49,914 nucleotides of DNA from contig JARVJU010000014.1 of assembly GCA_029775965.1 (NCBI GenBank), positions 1-49,914 on the forward strand, read 5' to 3'. Source of the DNA: Nitrososphaeria archaeon (GTDB lineage Archaea > Thermoproteota > Nitrososphaeria > Conexivisphaerales > DTJL01). The notes under the pieces are model-generated. The model worked only from the letters and a program-made list of their open reading frames with translations. It ran no database searches and was not told the DNA's origin. The position numbers and the translations under genes were made by a program. Shown here in pieces: positions 8,807-17,293 of the stretch (positions within the stretch are counted from its first letter, which is position 1; each line of letters begins with the position of its first letter).

Positions 8807-8834
8807 AGTTCTTACACCTATGCACTCAAGTTAC

Positions 8835-10253
8835 TCATTTTAATCCTTTAAAACTATCAGAGGAGTAGAGAGTTCTTCCGTGGACCAGTGTAGCTTCTAC
8901 CTTACAGTTATCAAGCCTGTCCAAGGTATTAGAAAGGATAACTATATCTGCATAATATCCCTTCTCAAGCTTCCCTATCTGCTCCATTCCCAGCAGATAT
9001 GCACCTTCATACGTATAGCATGTTATTGCTTCTTCAGCACTTATTCTTTGCTTTTGAAACGGTGAACTAGTAGCTAATTTTATTCCGTATAGAGGACCGA
9101 ATGGCATACAATCTGAGCCGAATGCAAGATGGATTCCAGAATCAAGGATCTTTCTGTATGGATTATTATTTTCAAGCCAGTATCTCCCAAGCCTCCTTTC
9201 ATACAGGCCTCCCGGTAGTGACCATTGAAGAAAATTAGGTTGGCATGAAGCTATTATATGCCTATCCATACTCTGTAGCAGATCATCGTGGACGAGCTCA
9301 AAATGCTCAATGCTATTCTTAAAATGACTGCCTTCTGACAGAACTTCTGCAGCCAGCTCCGTTGCTTTATCTCCTATAGCATGCACAGCTAAGGGCAGCT
9401 TCATGTTCCATGCATGTTGTGCGATACTGCTTAGATTATCCTTTGTAGCTAAGACGTTAGATGAGTCCCAGTCGCTGACAGCTGCCGTCATAGCTCCAAT
9501 TGAGCCATCGAGGAAGGTTTTGACACCACATATACTACTTTCATTGCAAATGCTCTTGTTTGCATCATTGTCATAGATCAGCATCTTTACGCCTATAGGT
9601 ATATGCTTCATCTTCTTATAAACCTCAAATGTGTTAGCATCAACTATATCCCTTACAAATGTCACTCCCTCTTGTAGAGCTCTTTTGAATGCTTCTTGGA
9701 GTGCTTTTTTCTGCACAGTCTTGCTCGGTGTGATCAATGGATCAAGAAGATCTAGCTCTTTTTCCTTTAGAATGCCATCCTTCCTTGATTCTAAAGCTAG
9801 AATCCTTAGAGCTGCAATGTTAAGCGTGGCCATGTGACCGTCTCTTCTAAAGAGGATCACTGGCTTCTCAATCACATCAAGATCTTCCCTTGTTATGTAG
9901 GTTCTATCCTTCCAAAGGGATTCGTCCCAGCCTCTGCCGACGATGATCTTTTCTGCTTTCTTTGCGTATTCTTTTACCTTATTCAAAGCCTCGTCCTTAC
10001 TTTTTGCGCCAGAAAGCTCGAGCCCTGTCAAGCTGAGACCGAGCGAAAGCATATGAGTGTGAGAGTCAACAAAACCCGGAACGATCATTCTGCCCTCGAG
10101 GTCTATTTTTTTCTTGGCTTGTTTTTCTACGCCATTACCTATGTATTCTATCATCCCGTTTCTTATACCAAGTGTATCACTCTCATCATGACCAAATATG
10201 TGGCAGTTCTGCAGAAGTATATCGTACATCATCGTCGTAATGCAGTACAGCAA
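8835..10253 (-). CDS. Amidohydrolase family protein (YtcJ-like)
   Basis: A metal-dependent hydrolase of the amidohydrolase superfamily with the composite beta-sandwich plus TIM-barrel layout. The metal-binding HxH is in VPGFVDSHTHM (about 57-67), a later conserved histidine is in AVHAIGDKA, another in SIEHFE, and the final barrel aspartate is in FGSDCMPFGP. The closing VEATLVHGRTLY strand is typical of YtcJ-like enzymes, whose substrates are mostly unknown N-acyl or formamide compounds. The likely start is one of two adjacent methionines at residues 8-9 (about 10232 or 10229), since the sandwich domain begins at MYDILLQNC. Confidence 0.78.
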   Translation of the reverse strand: MLYCITTMMYDILLQNCHIFGHDESDTLGIRNGMIEYIGNGVEKQAKKKIDLEGRMIVPGFVDSHTHMLSLGLSLTGLELSGAKSKDEALNKVKEYAKKAEKIIVGRGWDESLWKDRTYITREDLDVIEKPVILFRRDGHMATLNIAALRILALESRKDGILKEKELDLLDPLITPSKTVQKKALQEAFKRALQEGVTFVRDIVDANTFEVYKKMKHIPIGVKMLIYDNDANKSICNESSICGVKTFLDGSIGAMTAAVSDWDSSNVLATKDNLSSIAQHAWNMKLPLAVHAIGDKATELAAEVLSEGSHFKNSIEHFELVHDDLLQSMDRHIIASCQPNFLQWSLPGGLYERRLGRYWLENNNPYRKILDSGIHLAFGSDCMPFGPLYGIKLATSSPFQKQRISAEEAITCYTYEGAYLLGMEQIGKLEKGYYADIVILSNTLDRLDNCKVEATLVHGRTLYSSDSFKGLK

Positions 10254-10274
10254 TTATATCCGTTGCCCTTTTAA

Positions 10275-10717
10275 CTTATGTATTTTAACCGACGTACTAG
10301 CATAGCTACAAGCCAGTCCACAAGTGATTACAGAAATAGTTCTACCTCGATGTCTTGCACCTAAAGCTGAAAGATCAGGAGAGCATTAACTAGAGTATTG
10401 CTCCACTTTACCTTGTCAAGGACATGGGTGACAACTACTGGAAAAGAGTTAGAACACTTAATGGTTTGCGGTGGTGAACTACCCCGCCCTTGAGGACGGG
10501 GTCTTCTTGCGAGATTAGATAAAAAATACAATGGCAGTTGTGTGAATGTAAGAGGCATAGATGATTGTCTGCATACATAAATATGTTCATTAAAAGCATC
10601 TAGCTGATGGAGATCTTTGCTTCAATGTAAGTGACGCAAGGAACTAGCCTAATCTGAAATTTAAAGAGAAGCAAATGCAGAGTTGCGTTCTTAAGTCAGA
10701 GCGAGCATATGTGACGA
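10275..10717. other. Intergenic region with an IS605-type end
   Basis: About 440 bases between the amidohydrolase and the DUF309 gene. Apart from the hairpin at 10471-10515, described separately, I see no supportable gene. The part next to the DUF309 gene probably holds its promoter. Confidence 0.5.
10471..10515. mobile_element. Solitary IS200/IS605 (IS1341)-type terminal hairpin
   Basis: The motif GTGAACTACCCCGCCC, a four-base loop and GGACGGGGTCTTC form a hairpin of eight pairs out of nine at 10481-10502. The GTGAACTACCCCG...CGGGGTCTTC pattern is the one found at the ends of many archaeal IS200/IS605 or IS1341 elements. No tnpA or tnpB reading frame lies on either side, so it is a remnant, a non-autonomous miniature element, or an orphan guide-RNA-like unit. 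Confidence 0.55.
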
Positions 10718-11338
10718 TTGGGGGTTGAGAGAATACCAGACAAAAGAATCAGGTATCTCATAAGAGTCAGAAATATAGGTCTCAGCCCTACAGCTGAAGA
10801 TTGCTTAAAAGTGAAGGAAAGATTGAAGGTATTAGACGTTGATGCATTTAATATAAGAATATCCTCTCAAGCTATAGAGTTTGACATATTTGGTGTTAAG
10901 GAAGATGAAATAAAAGAACAGATCAAGAAAATCGGTGACTTATTCACGGAGATAATAGATGCAAAGAATCTATCCACAGCTAGAGACTTTACTTCGTTTG
11001 AAGAGACCTTGAAAGAGAGCTCAGCTATGATTGAACAGGAAAGATACTGGGAGGCTCATGAATTGTTAGAATCAAAGTGGAGAAGCATGCCTAAGGGAAG
11101 TGAAAAGGAGTTACTACAAGGATTCATACTACTCTGCGCGGCCCATGTACACAGGCAGAAGGGAAGAAGGCAAGTTGCAGTCAGTATTCTTGAGAGGGCC
11201 CTTAGGAAGCTTGAATTATACGAGCATGATAACTATTATGGGGTGGACATAAGAAGTCTCAAAGAGTCTGTAGCAAAACAGGTGAAGAATGGGCAGCTGG
11301 ATCCAAGGATCAGCTTGACATTCCGTTTAAATTCATAG
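10718..11338 (+). CDS. DUF309-containing protein
   Basis: A 206-residue protein of unknown function. Residues from about 95 form a DUF309 helical domain with its EAHELLESKWR motif, the KELLQGFILLCAAHVH helix and an RALRKLE helix, an arrangement typical of this putative metal- or nucleotide-related four-helix family. The first 85 residues are an added alpha/beta part seen mainly with archaeal forms. The start is a TTG at 10718; no ATG exists nearby in frame. The dehydrogenase gene follows 19 bases later on the same strand, so an operon DUF309-ADH-aldolase is plausible. Confidence 0.72.
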   Translation: MGVERIPDKRIRYLIRVRNIGLSPTAEDCLKVKERLKVLDVDAFNIRISSQAIEFDIFGVKEDEIKEQIKKIGDLFTEIIDAKNLSTARDFTSFEETLKESSAMIEQERYWEAHELLESKWRSMPKGSEKELLQGFILLCAAHVHRQKGRRQVAVSILERALRKLELYEHDNYYGVDIRSLKESVAKQVKNGQLDPRISLTFRLNS

Positions 11339-11357
11339 TGATTCTACACTCAAGTAC

Positions 11358-12380
11358 ATGAAGGCAATCCTGGTTAAGAAAGGGTCAGGAGCAGCCCTAG
11401 CTGACGTAGAAATTCCAGAAATCTCAGAGGGGGAGGTTCTTGTAAAGATGAAGGTCTGTGGCCTGTGTGGAACAGATATAGAAAAGATCAGAGGAGAGTA
11501 CGTAGCTTCTATGCCTATAGTAGGACATGAGCCTGCAGGCGTAGTAGCAGGTAAAGGTGTAGGAGTTGAGGGATTAGAAATAGGTGATAGAGTGTTTGTG
11601 CATCACCACGTACCATGTGGAGAATGCTTTTATTGTAAACATGGCAGCGAGACAATGTGTCCTAGCTATAGATCTAGTAATATATTCCCTGGAGGATTTG
11701 CAGAGTATTTTAGAGTGCCTAAATGGAATGTTCAGCATGGAGCAATACTGAAGCTGCCTGATGGTGTAAGTTTTGAAGAAGGAAGTTTGATAGAGCCTCT
11801 TGCATGCTGTATCAGAGCAATAAATAGATGGAATATTGAAGGAAGCGATAGCGTATTGGTAGTCGGAGCTGGACCTCTTGGTCTTATGCATGCATTACTT
11901 CTTATGATAAAAGGAATAAAGCCAATCGTATCTGACATAAAGCCAAGCAGGCTAGAAATGGCTAGAAAGCTTGGGGTAAGCTATACACTGGATGCAAATA
12001 ATGACGTAGAGCAGCAAGTTAAGAGCATGACAGACGGTAGAGGGGTTGATTATGCGATAACAGCATCCGGTAGCATTTCTGCGATGAATCAGGCGTTGAG
12101 AGCAATAAGAAAAGGAGGTAGGCTATGCCTTTTTGGGGTGCCGAGTAAAGGCTCTGTTCTTGATTATGATATAAGCGAGATTTTCAATTCAGAGATATCA
12201 ATACTGACAAATTATGGAGCTACAGAAAAAGAAACAAACGAAGCATTAAGACTGATAGAAAGGAATGGAAAGCTGTTTTCATCAATCATCACTCATAGGT
12301 ATTCTATAGATGAGTTCTCAAAGGCAGTTGAAGCATCAATCTCTGGAGAAGCTTTGAAAGTTGTGATATATTCATCCTAA
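11358..12380 (+). CDS. Zinc-dependent alcohol dehydrogenase (MDR family)
   Basis: A medium-chain dehydrogenase/reductase of 340 residues. The catalytic zinc ligands are C37, H57 and E58 (CGLCGTD and GHEP), the structural zinc cysteines are C87, C90, C93 and C101, and the NAD(P)-binding VVGAGPLGLM lies near residue 165-175. The overall pattern resembles L-threonine 3-dehydrogenase/sorbitol-dehydrogenase-like members, acting on a secondary alcohol or polyol. It precedes an LsrF-like aldolase by 26 bases, so the substrate may be a hydroxylated sugar phosphate or a related compound. This last point is inference. Confidence 0.85.
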   Translation: MKAILVKKGSGAALADVEIPEISEGEVLVKMKVCGLCGTDIEKIRGEYVASMPIVGHEPAGVVAGKGVGVEGLEIGDRVFVHHHVPCGECFYCKHGSETMCPSYRSSNIFPGGFAEYFRVPKWNVQHGAILKLPDGVSFEEGSLIEPLACCIRAINRWNIEGSDSVLVVGAGPLGLMHALLLMIKGIKPIVSDIKPSRLEMARKLGVSYTLDANNDVEQQVKSMTDGRGVDYAITASGSISAMNQALRAIRKGGRLCLFGVPSKGSVLDYDISEIFNSEISILTNYGATEKETNEALRLIERNGKLFSSIITHRYSIDEFSKAVEASISGEALKVVIYSS

Positions 12381-12406
12381 ACACTTAAAACCATATCCTG
12401 CAAATA

Positions 12407-13243
12407 TTGGGTGAGCATAAATTGCAATGGGGTTTGAAGAATAGGCTCTCAAGAATAACAAATAATGGCAAGATAATCATGCTTGCTGTTGATCATGGTT
12501 ATTTTCAGGGACCAACTACTGGACTTGAGAATCCAAGGAGGACAATAGAACCATTATTGCCTTATGTCGATAGCCTTATGGTCACTAGAGGCGTCTTAAG
12601 GACTTCTGTGGAGCCGTCTACAGATATTCCTATCGTGCTGAGAGTTTCAGGGGGGACAAGTATACTCAAAGAATTATCCAACGAAGTAGTAACCACTTCT
12701 ATGGAGGAGGCTATAAGGCTGAATGCTTCGGCAGTAGCTGTCTCAATATTTGTCGGAGCTGATCATGAAAAGGAAAGTCTGGATAATCTGGCAAAGGTTG
12801 TTGACGAGGGAGAAAGGTATGGGATGCCAGTATTAGCTGTCACAGCTGTAGGCAGAGAAATGAACAGAGATGCTAGATACCTTGCTTTGGCCAGTAGAAT
12901 TGCTGCAGAGCTTGGTGCTCATATGGTCAAGACTTACTATTGTGAAGACTTTTACAAAGTGGTCGAGGGTTGCCCCGTCCCCGTAGTTATAGCAGGAGGG
13001 AAGAAGATAGCTGAGAAAGATGCCCTCCAGCTTGCATATAACGCAATAAAAGATGGTGCACTGGGAGTTGACATGGGTAGAAATATATTCCAGTCGGAAG
13101 ATCCAGTAGCAATGGTAAAGGCGCTAAGAGCAGTGGTCAAGGAAGGAAAAAGTGTAGAGGAAGCATATAGTCTCTTCACAAGAGAAAGTGGTAAACAGAT
13201 CAAAGTTGTGCAAAAAGTGCAGCCTGGTGAAGATTTAGACTGA
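12407..13243 (+). CDS. Class I (DhnA/LsrF-type) aldolase or thiolase
   Basis: A DeoC/LacD/FbaB superfamily TIM barrel of 278 residues. The N-terminal MLAVDHGYFQGP has the conserved aspartate D29; the Schiff-base lysine is K175 in AHMVKTYY; the C-terminal phosphate site is GGKKIAEKDAL and GVDMGRNIFQSEDP. The last motif is typical of LsrF (3-hydroxy-5-phosphonooxypentane-2,4-dione thiolase) and of archaeal class I fructose-bisphosphate or ADH-synthase aldolases. The annotated TTG start could instead be the TTG at 12422, which has a GGTGAG Shine-Dalgarno-like sequence just before it. No other lsr genes are nearby, so an autoinducer-2 role is doubtful. Confidence 0.75.
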   Translation: MGEHKLQWGLKNRLSRITNNGKIIMLAVDHGYFQGPTTGLENPRRTIEPLLPYVDSLMVTRGVLRTSVEPSTDIPIVLRVSGGTSILKELSNEVVTTSMEEAIRLNASAVAVSIFVGADHEKESLDNLAKVVDEGERYGMPVLAVTAVGREMNRDARYLALASRIAAELGAHMVKTYYCEDFYKVVEGCPVPVVIAGGKKIAEKDALQLAYNAIKDGALGVDMGRNIFQSEDPVAMVKALRAVVKEGKSVEEAYSLFTRESGKQIKVVQKVQPGEDLD

Positions 13244-13432
13244 GCTTTACTGTAACTGCATTATTGTGACTATACTTTTTAGACCATCTAAATTTGATTA
13301 TCTTTTAGACCGAGTTTCGATTTTTGTATATTAGTCTGTTGATGATCTGCATTGCATTTGGTTATAAAGCTCCCATGGAGAGCAAAGAAGGAAGATTAAT
13401 CCTATTGAGCTATCTTCAGAGATGCTTAACAT

Positions 13433-14050
13433 TTATATTGAGCTTCTCTGCAACTTTCCGTTTGTAATATGGAAGACATAGTCAACACCATCAAGCTCAG
13501 ATTCAGAGTGAGCACTAATCAGGGTGCATATTCTTCTCTTTTCTGTGTATTCCTTTAGATAACCTGAAATTTCCTTTCTGTTCTTGGCATCTAGCGGGGC
13601 AAAAGGTTCATCGAGTAGCAGTATTGAGGGCTCTGAGAGAATCGCCCTAGCTATTTCTACTATTCTAGCTTCTCCTGCGCTTAATTGCGAGGATTTCTTT
13701 CTCAGCATAGACTTGAGAGAAAATAGATTTATCAATTCGTCTCTTGCCTTCTCGTTCCTGCAAGCGAAAGAAAGGTTTTCCTCGATTGTCATATTAGGGA
13801 AGAGAGCTGGCTCGGAAAAGACAAATGCTGCACTCCTTTTATCGGTGGGTAAAGAGCCTATATCATGCCCTTCGAACATTATCTCCCCTGAATCCTGATG
13901 AATGAATCCTGCTATGAGATACTGCAAAGTCGTCTTTCCTGCTCCGTTAGGTCCTACTAGAGCGGCGTAAATACCCCTCTCTAACTTCAAATCTACAGGG
14001 CCGAGTAGAAATGACCCAAGAGCCTTACTGACCTTTTTTAGTTCTAGCAA
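13433..14050 (-). CDS. wtpC: Molybdate/tungstate ABC transporter ATPase
   Basis: An ABC ATPase of 205 residues. Walker A is GPNGAGKTT (about 33-41), the signature is LSAGEARIVEIARAIL with SAGEA in place of the canonical SGGQ (about 123-138), and Walker B is ILLLDEPFAPLD. It lacks the C-terminal regulatory (TOBE) domain of ModC, being only the nucleotide-binding domain. It is the last gene of a permease-binding protein-ATPase set, starting four bases after the permease stop. Molybdate versus tungstate is not decided by the ATPase. Confidence 0.82.
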   Translation of the reverse strand: MLELKKVSKALGSFLLGPVDLKLERGIYAALVGPNGAGKTTLQYLIAGFIHQDSGEIMFEGHDIGSLPTDKRSAAFVFSEPALFPNMTIEENLSFACRNEKARDELINLFSLKSMLRKKSSQLSAGEARIVEIARAILSEPSILLLDEPFAPLDAKNRKEISGYLKEYTEKRRICTLISAHSESELDGVDYVFHITNGKLQRSSI

Positions 14051-14054
14051 AAAA

Positions 14055-14846
14055 TCACCTTCTTCGTTTTATTCCCTCGAGTATTATCAACATTACAATG
14101 GATATCAGCAAAAGGGCTCCGGCATATTTTAAACCCGAAAAAAGACCAGATGTTTCGTATTGATTCCATACATATACAGGAGCAGGATAGACATAATTGA
14201 ACAAAGGTGGAGAGAAGACCACGTAGGCAAGTATTAGTATAGAACCGAATTCGCTCATGGACCTAGCCCATGCCAGTAGGAAAGACTCGACTATTGCAGT
14301 TCTTAGATTAGGTACTACTATCCGTGAAAAGATCCTGCCAAAAGATGCCCCTAAGGACTGGGCAGAGAGCTCTAGCTTGACATCAAACCTTTCTATGCTT
14401 TCTTTCATCGACGACACATATATAGGAACACTGACAAAAAAATAGGCAAGCGTAATACCTGCAAAACTCTGGTAAATTGTGAAACCGTTGAGAATTCCAT
14501 GAATGGGTGATATAGGGGAGAAGGTTATCAGCAGCGCTATACCAGCTACTACATGGGGTATAGTCATGGGCGAAGTTAGTAGAGCCTCGAGAAGAGTATT
14601 CATTCTGCCTTTGAAATATCCTCTTGCAAGAGAATAAGCTGCTGGTGTGCCCAGTATTATGCAAGCAAGGGAGGCTACTGTTGCTCCCGAGATAGTAAGG
14701 AAAAGGGATAGCAGGAATGACTTGTCAAAGAAGGAACTGATCATACCATTCTCCAAAGATATAACAAGCATCACAACTATAGGAACGAGCAGAATTGTTG
14801 ATAGTAAAAGTGTTGGAAGACCGAGAATGAAATTTTTCTGGTTCAT
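14055..14846 (-). CDS. wtpB: Molybdate/tungstate ABC transporter permease
   Basis: A 263-residue membrane subunit with about six helices and the coupling EAA-like loop (about residues 175-195, ELSAQSLGASFGRIFSRIV, then an NLR). The pattern EFGSILILAY toward the end is shared by ModB, WtpB and sulfate permeases. Its start codon overlaps the end of the binding-protein gene by four bases, showing tight operon organisation. Confidence 0.85.
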   Translation of the reverse strand: MNQKNFILGLPTLLLSTILLVPIVVMLVISLENGMISSFFDKSFLLSLFLTISGATVASLACIILGTPAAYSLARGYFKGRMNTLLEALLTSPMTIPHVVAGIALLITFSPISPIHGILNGFTIYQSFAGITLAYFFVSVPIYVSSMKESIERFDVKLELSAQSLGASFGRIFSRIVVPNLRTAIVESFLLAWARSMSEFGSILILAYVVFSPPLFNYVYPAPVYVWNQYETSGLFSGLKYAGALLLISIVMLIILEGIKRRR

Positions 14847-15904
14847 CCTTCCACCTGAAGAATGGAGGTGTTTTCTACATACAGCAAAGGAGGAGGTACA
14901 TTGGTTACATTACCATACAGAAGGGCTGGGGTCAAGGGCAAAATACCAAGGTTTGTCATAAGCGCCCTCCCTTGCTGTGATATAAGAAATAAGATAAATT
15001 CTGCAGCAAGATCTTGATCTTTTGCACCAGATGGAACTGTCACAGATAAGAATATCGGCGCTCCCTTGATTGTTATCGCAGTGCCACCGCTATGTATAGT
15101 CACAGAAGCCATAGAATATAGGGAAGAAAAATTTGCATCTCCTAGGCTGAGCTGAGGGGGAAGCGTGATATAGTCTACACCTGCCTGTCTGGCTGATGAA
15201 AGATAAAGCGCTATGTCATAATCTATCTCTCCACTCTGCAGATAGCTCAGCAGTTGGCTGCCGGCATTTAACTCTACAACATTTCCAGTCTCATTGTATC
15301 TTTGAAGTAAAGATGTATAATAGCTTTGGTTGTTATAGAAAAGTAACCCAGCAAGCTGCAGTAGCATCAGCGCTCTGTAGCCTTCTGGGTCAGTATTCGG
15401 ATTACTAATTCCAATTTTACCTTCTGAGGAGAAGATTATGTTGAGAACCTTCTCTGTATACACCAAGGCCTGAGAGTAGTCTTTGATTGCATCATACAGG
15501 CTTATGTTTCTTGCGAGCTGCTCTATCTGTTTTGCATCGGGAGCAAATGAAGAGTACCCTATAGTCATGCTGTCTGAGGCTATAGCTATGTACCAAGAAG
15601 CATATCGAGGTTCAAGAATAGAAGATATTATAAAGGGATCAACAGAGACAAATAGATCATAGCTACCATTCACAAGCATCAATTGCCTTGCTGCCTGCAC
15701 TGCCCCCATCCCCTGTACAACAGCTTTTATCCCTGAATCTTTTGAGGCAGATTCGAGAAGCTGAGTATATAGAGATGCGGTGATTATACTTAAAGGAGCT
15801 TTTGTAGCTTCATTTCCTCTTGAATAGTATCCAACAGCCCCACCAATCGATGATGCTGCCAGTATAACAACTATGAATAGAGCTGCTCTATGCATGCTTT
15901 GCAA
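14843..15904 (-). CDS. wtpA: Molybdate/tungstate-binding protein (WtpA-like)
   Basis: An extracellular solute-binding protein with an N-terminal signal or anchor helix (about residues 6-27) followed by a type II periplasmic-binding fold. ISNPNTDPEGYRALMLLQLAGL carries the DPxGYRAL motif characteristic of WtpA/ModA of archaea, whose aspartate ligates the oxyanion, and SGEIDY gives the likely glutamate ligand region. The annotated start is a TTG; the ATG three codons later (15895) is a good alternative. The divergent Tfx-type gene lies 42 bases away. Together with the permease and ATPase genes it forms a complete importer. Confidence 0.82.
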   Translation of the reverse strand: MQSMHRAALFIVVILAASSIGGAVGYYSRGNEATKAPLSIITASLYTQLLESASKDSGIKAVVQGMGAVQAARQLMLVNGSYDLFVSVDPFIISSILEPRYASWYIAIASDSMTIGYSSFAPDAKQIEQLARNISLYDAIKDYSQALVYTEKVLNIIFSSEGKIGISNPNTDPEGYRALMLLQLAGLLFYNNQSYYTSLLQRYNETGNVVELNAGSQLLSYLQSGEIDYDIALYLSSARQAGVDYITLPPQLSLGDANFSSLYSMASVTIHSGGTAITIKGAPIFLSVTVPSGAKDQDLAAEFILFLISQQGRALMTNLGILPLTPALLYGNVTNVPPPLLYVENTSILQVEG

Positions 15905-15906
15905 AG

Positions 15907-15920
15907 TGAAAACGTTTACA
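15907..15920. promoter_or_regulatory. Near-palindromic candidate operator between wtpA and tfx
   Basis: TGAAAACGTTTACA matches its own reverse complement at 12 of 14 positions and sits in the 42-base gap between the two divergent genes. The adjacent TATAAG (15921-15926) is about 25 bases before the TTG start of the Tfx gene, as expected for a leaderless archaeal promoter. Binding by the Tfx protein is inferred only from position. Confidence 0.4.
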
Positions 15921-15946
15921 TATAAGTCTTTTTAAAATGGAATAGG

Positions 15947-16360
15947 TTGACAAAACAGGACCTTGGTCTCTTGACACCCAGGCAGCTTGAAATACTAAAG
16001 CTTGCAAGCGAAGGATTTACACAGGCAGACATAGCAGAAAAACTCCATACGAGCAGGCAAAATGTGTATGTGCTGATAACAAGAGCTAGAAGAAATATTG
16101 CTAAAGCACAAAGAACTATTTTATTGATTCAGAATCTCGGCATTGCAGTTAGAGTTAGGATACCTAAAGACACTCATATTCTCGATGCCGCTAAAGAAGT
16201 TATTTTTAAGGCTGATAAAGAGAGGATAAGGATTAAAGATGATGCACTAAGCATAACCGCATTTTTAAGGTCTAGAGCTAGAGGCAATATGGAATCAGGT
16301 AGGTTCACTAAGGACCTTGACTTAATTATAATGCCAAACGGGGAGATCATGCTAGCCTGA
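15947..16360 (+). CDS. Tfx-family DNA-binding regulator
   Basis: A 137-residue transcription regulator. Residues 9-50 form a LuxR/sigma-like helix-turn-helix (LTPRQLEILKLASEGFTQAD, then AEKLHTSRQNVY), followed by a domain that matches the acidic C-terminal part of Tfx proteins (ending with a DLDLIIMPNGEI-like stretch). Tfx of Methanothermobacter binds upstream of the molybdenum formylmethanofuran dehydrogenase operon and is thought to respond to molybdate. Here it is divergent from a molybdate/tungstate importer, which supports a role in Mo/W-dependent control. The start is TTG 15947; the ATG at 15937 is out of frame. Confidence 0.8.
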   Translation: MTKQDLGLLTPRQLEILKLASEGFTQADIAEKLHTSRQNVYVLITRARRNIAKAQRTILLIQNLGIAVRVRIPKDTHILDAAKEVIFKADKERIRIKDDALSITAFLRSRARGNMESGRFTKDLDLIIMPNGEIMLA

Positions 16361-16402
16361 CATTTCTGCAAGAACTATGTGCTTTCCTGCAATATTCAAG
16401 TT

Positions 16403-17017
16403 CTAAATAGACAGTAATGCTGGTACCAGCAAAGGCACAATAAGCGTCAGAAAAGCTCCATGCATGAATGCTACAGCGATTGTGTCAGTATCCCCAATTG
16501 TCTTTATCACCGTTAGGCTTGTATCCATAGTAGTTGCTCCACCGAAGATTATCGGTCTGGTCTTTCCTATTAGCTTTGAAGCTACAGGGTATAAAGCGAT
16601 GGTCAGAAATTCTCTAAAAAAGTTTGCAAAGAATGCTAACGAGCCAGCCATGGAGCCAGAATATGCCTCTACTGTAGGGGCATCAAATGAATACCATCCC
16701 ATGCCGAGAGATATTGCAAGGGACAACTTTATACTGTAACTGAAGAGAAGTGAAAAAACAACTCCGGCAATAAGACTCCCAACAATGGTCGAAGACACAA
16801 GAGACCACGTCTTTGTGAATATCTCATTCAGCCTGCTAATATCTAGCTTTGAACCAACCTCTATGGAAACTATAAAAACAAAGAGTAAAAGGACGAATTG
16901 AAGCAGATAGCTACATGTATTAGCCTGGCAGACAAGTGATATTCTGTTAGAAGCCAAAGAACCAGTTAAGAAAGAAGCCAGCAGTATAATAGAAAACAAG
17001 ATACCGTTGTATTTCAT
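16403..17017 (-). CDS. LysO-family transporter, C-terminal half
   Basis: A 204-residue membrane protein with about six helices, matching the DUF340/LysO lysine-exporter family; the landmarks are GMGWYSFDAP and GGATTMDTSL, near residues 105-114 and 158-167. In Escherichia coli LysO is a single polypeptide. Here the region equivalent to its first part is encoded by the preceding separate gene, which overlaps this one by four bases. A heteromeric exporter of lysine or a similar basic compound is the likely product. Confidence 0.72.
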   Translation of the reverse strand: MKYNGILFSIILLASFLTGSLASNRISLVCQANTCSYLLQFVLLLFVFIVSIEVGSKLDISRLNEIFTKTWSLVSSTIVGSLIAGVVFSLLFSYSIKLSLAISLGMGWYSFDAPTVEAYSGSMAGSLAFFANFFREFLTIALYPVASKLIGKTRPIIFGGATTMDTSLTVIKTIGDTDTIAVAFMHGAFLTLIVPLLVPALLSI

Positions 17018-17265
17018 CTTTTTTCAACTGCTACCTGAACTATAACTCCAAAGATCATAGCCATAACAGCTAGAACTAATGAGAGTAGCAGCATTAACCC
17101 GAAAGAAGTGTACAGCCAGCTACTGCCTAGGTCTAGGCCTGTAAGAAAGAGCAGTATTACAGCAATCCATAGAGAGATCCTACCCAAAAAGCCTGTCCTC
17201 ATCTTTCTTAACAAGTATCCTACGATAATTCCTAGTATGAAGACAGGAATTATTGGAGATAGCAT
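17014..17265 (-). CDS. LysO-family transporter, N-terminal half
   Basis: An 83-residue protein with three hydrophobic segments (about 1-18, 30-45, 52-78). It resembles the N-terminal section of LysO exporters and overlaps the gene for the C-terminal section by four bases (ATGA-type junction), so the two are almost certainly translated together. The overlap looks like a natural two-gene arrangement rather than a frameshift, because each half has its own start in a compact junction. Confidence 0.62.
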   Translation of the reverse strand: MLSPIIPVFILGIIVGYLLRKMRTGFLGRISLWIAVILLFLTGLDLGSSWLYTSFGLMLLLSLVLAVMAMIFGVIVQVAVEKR

Positions 17266-17293
17266 ACTCTCAGTTGGGTCTCTTTTTCCCTTT

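Noticed and set aside
12407-13243. Autoinducer-2 processing (LsrF)
   Set aside because: No other lsr genes are present, and the same fold serves archaeal aldolases.
13270-13330. Two TTTTAGACC copies in the gap before the ABC ATPase gene
   Set aside because: Too short to distinguish from chance in AT-rich sequence.
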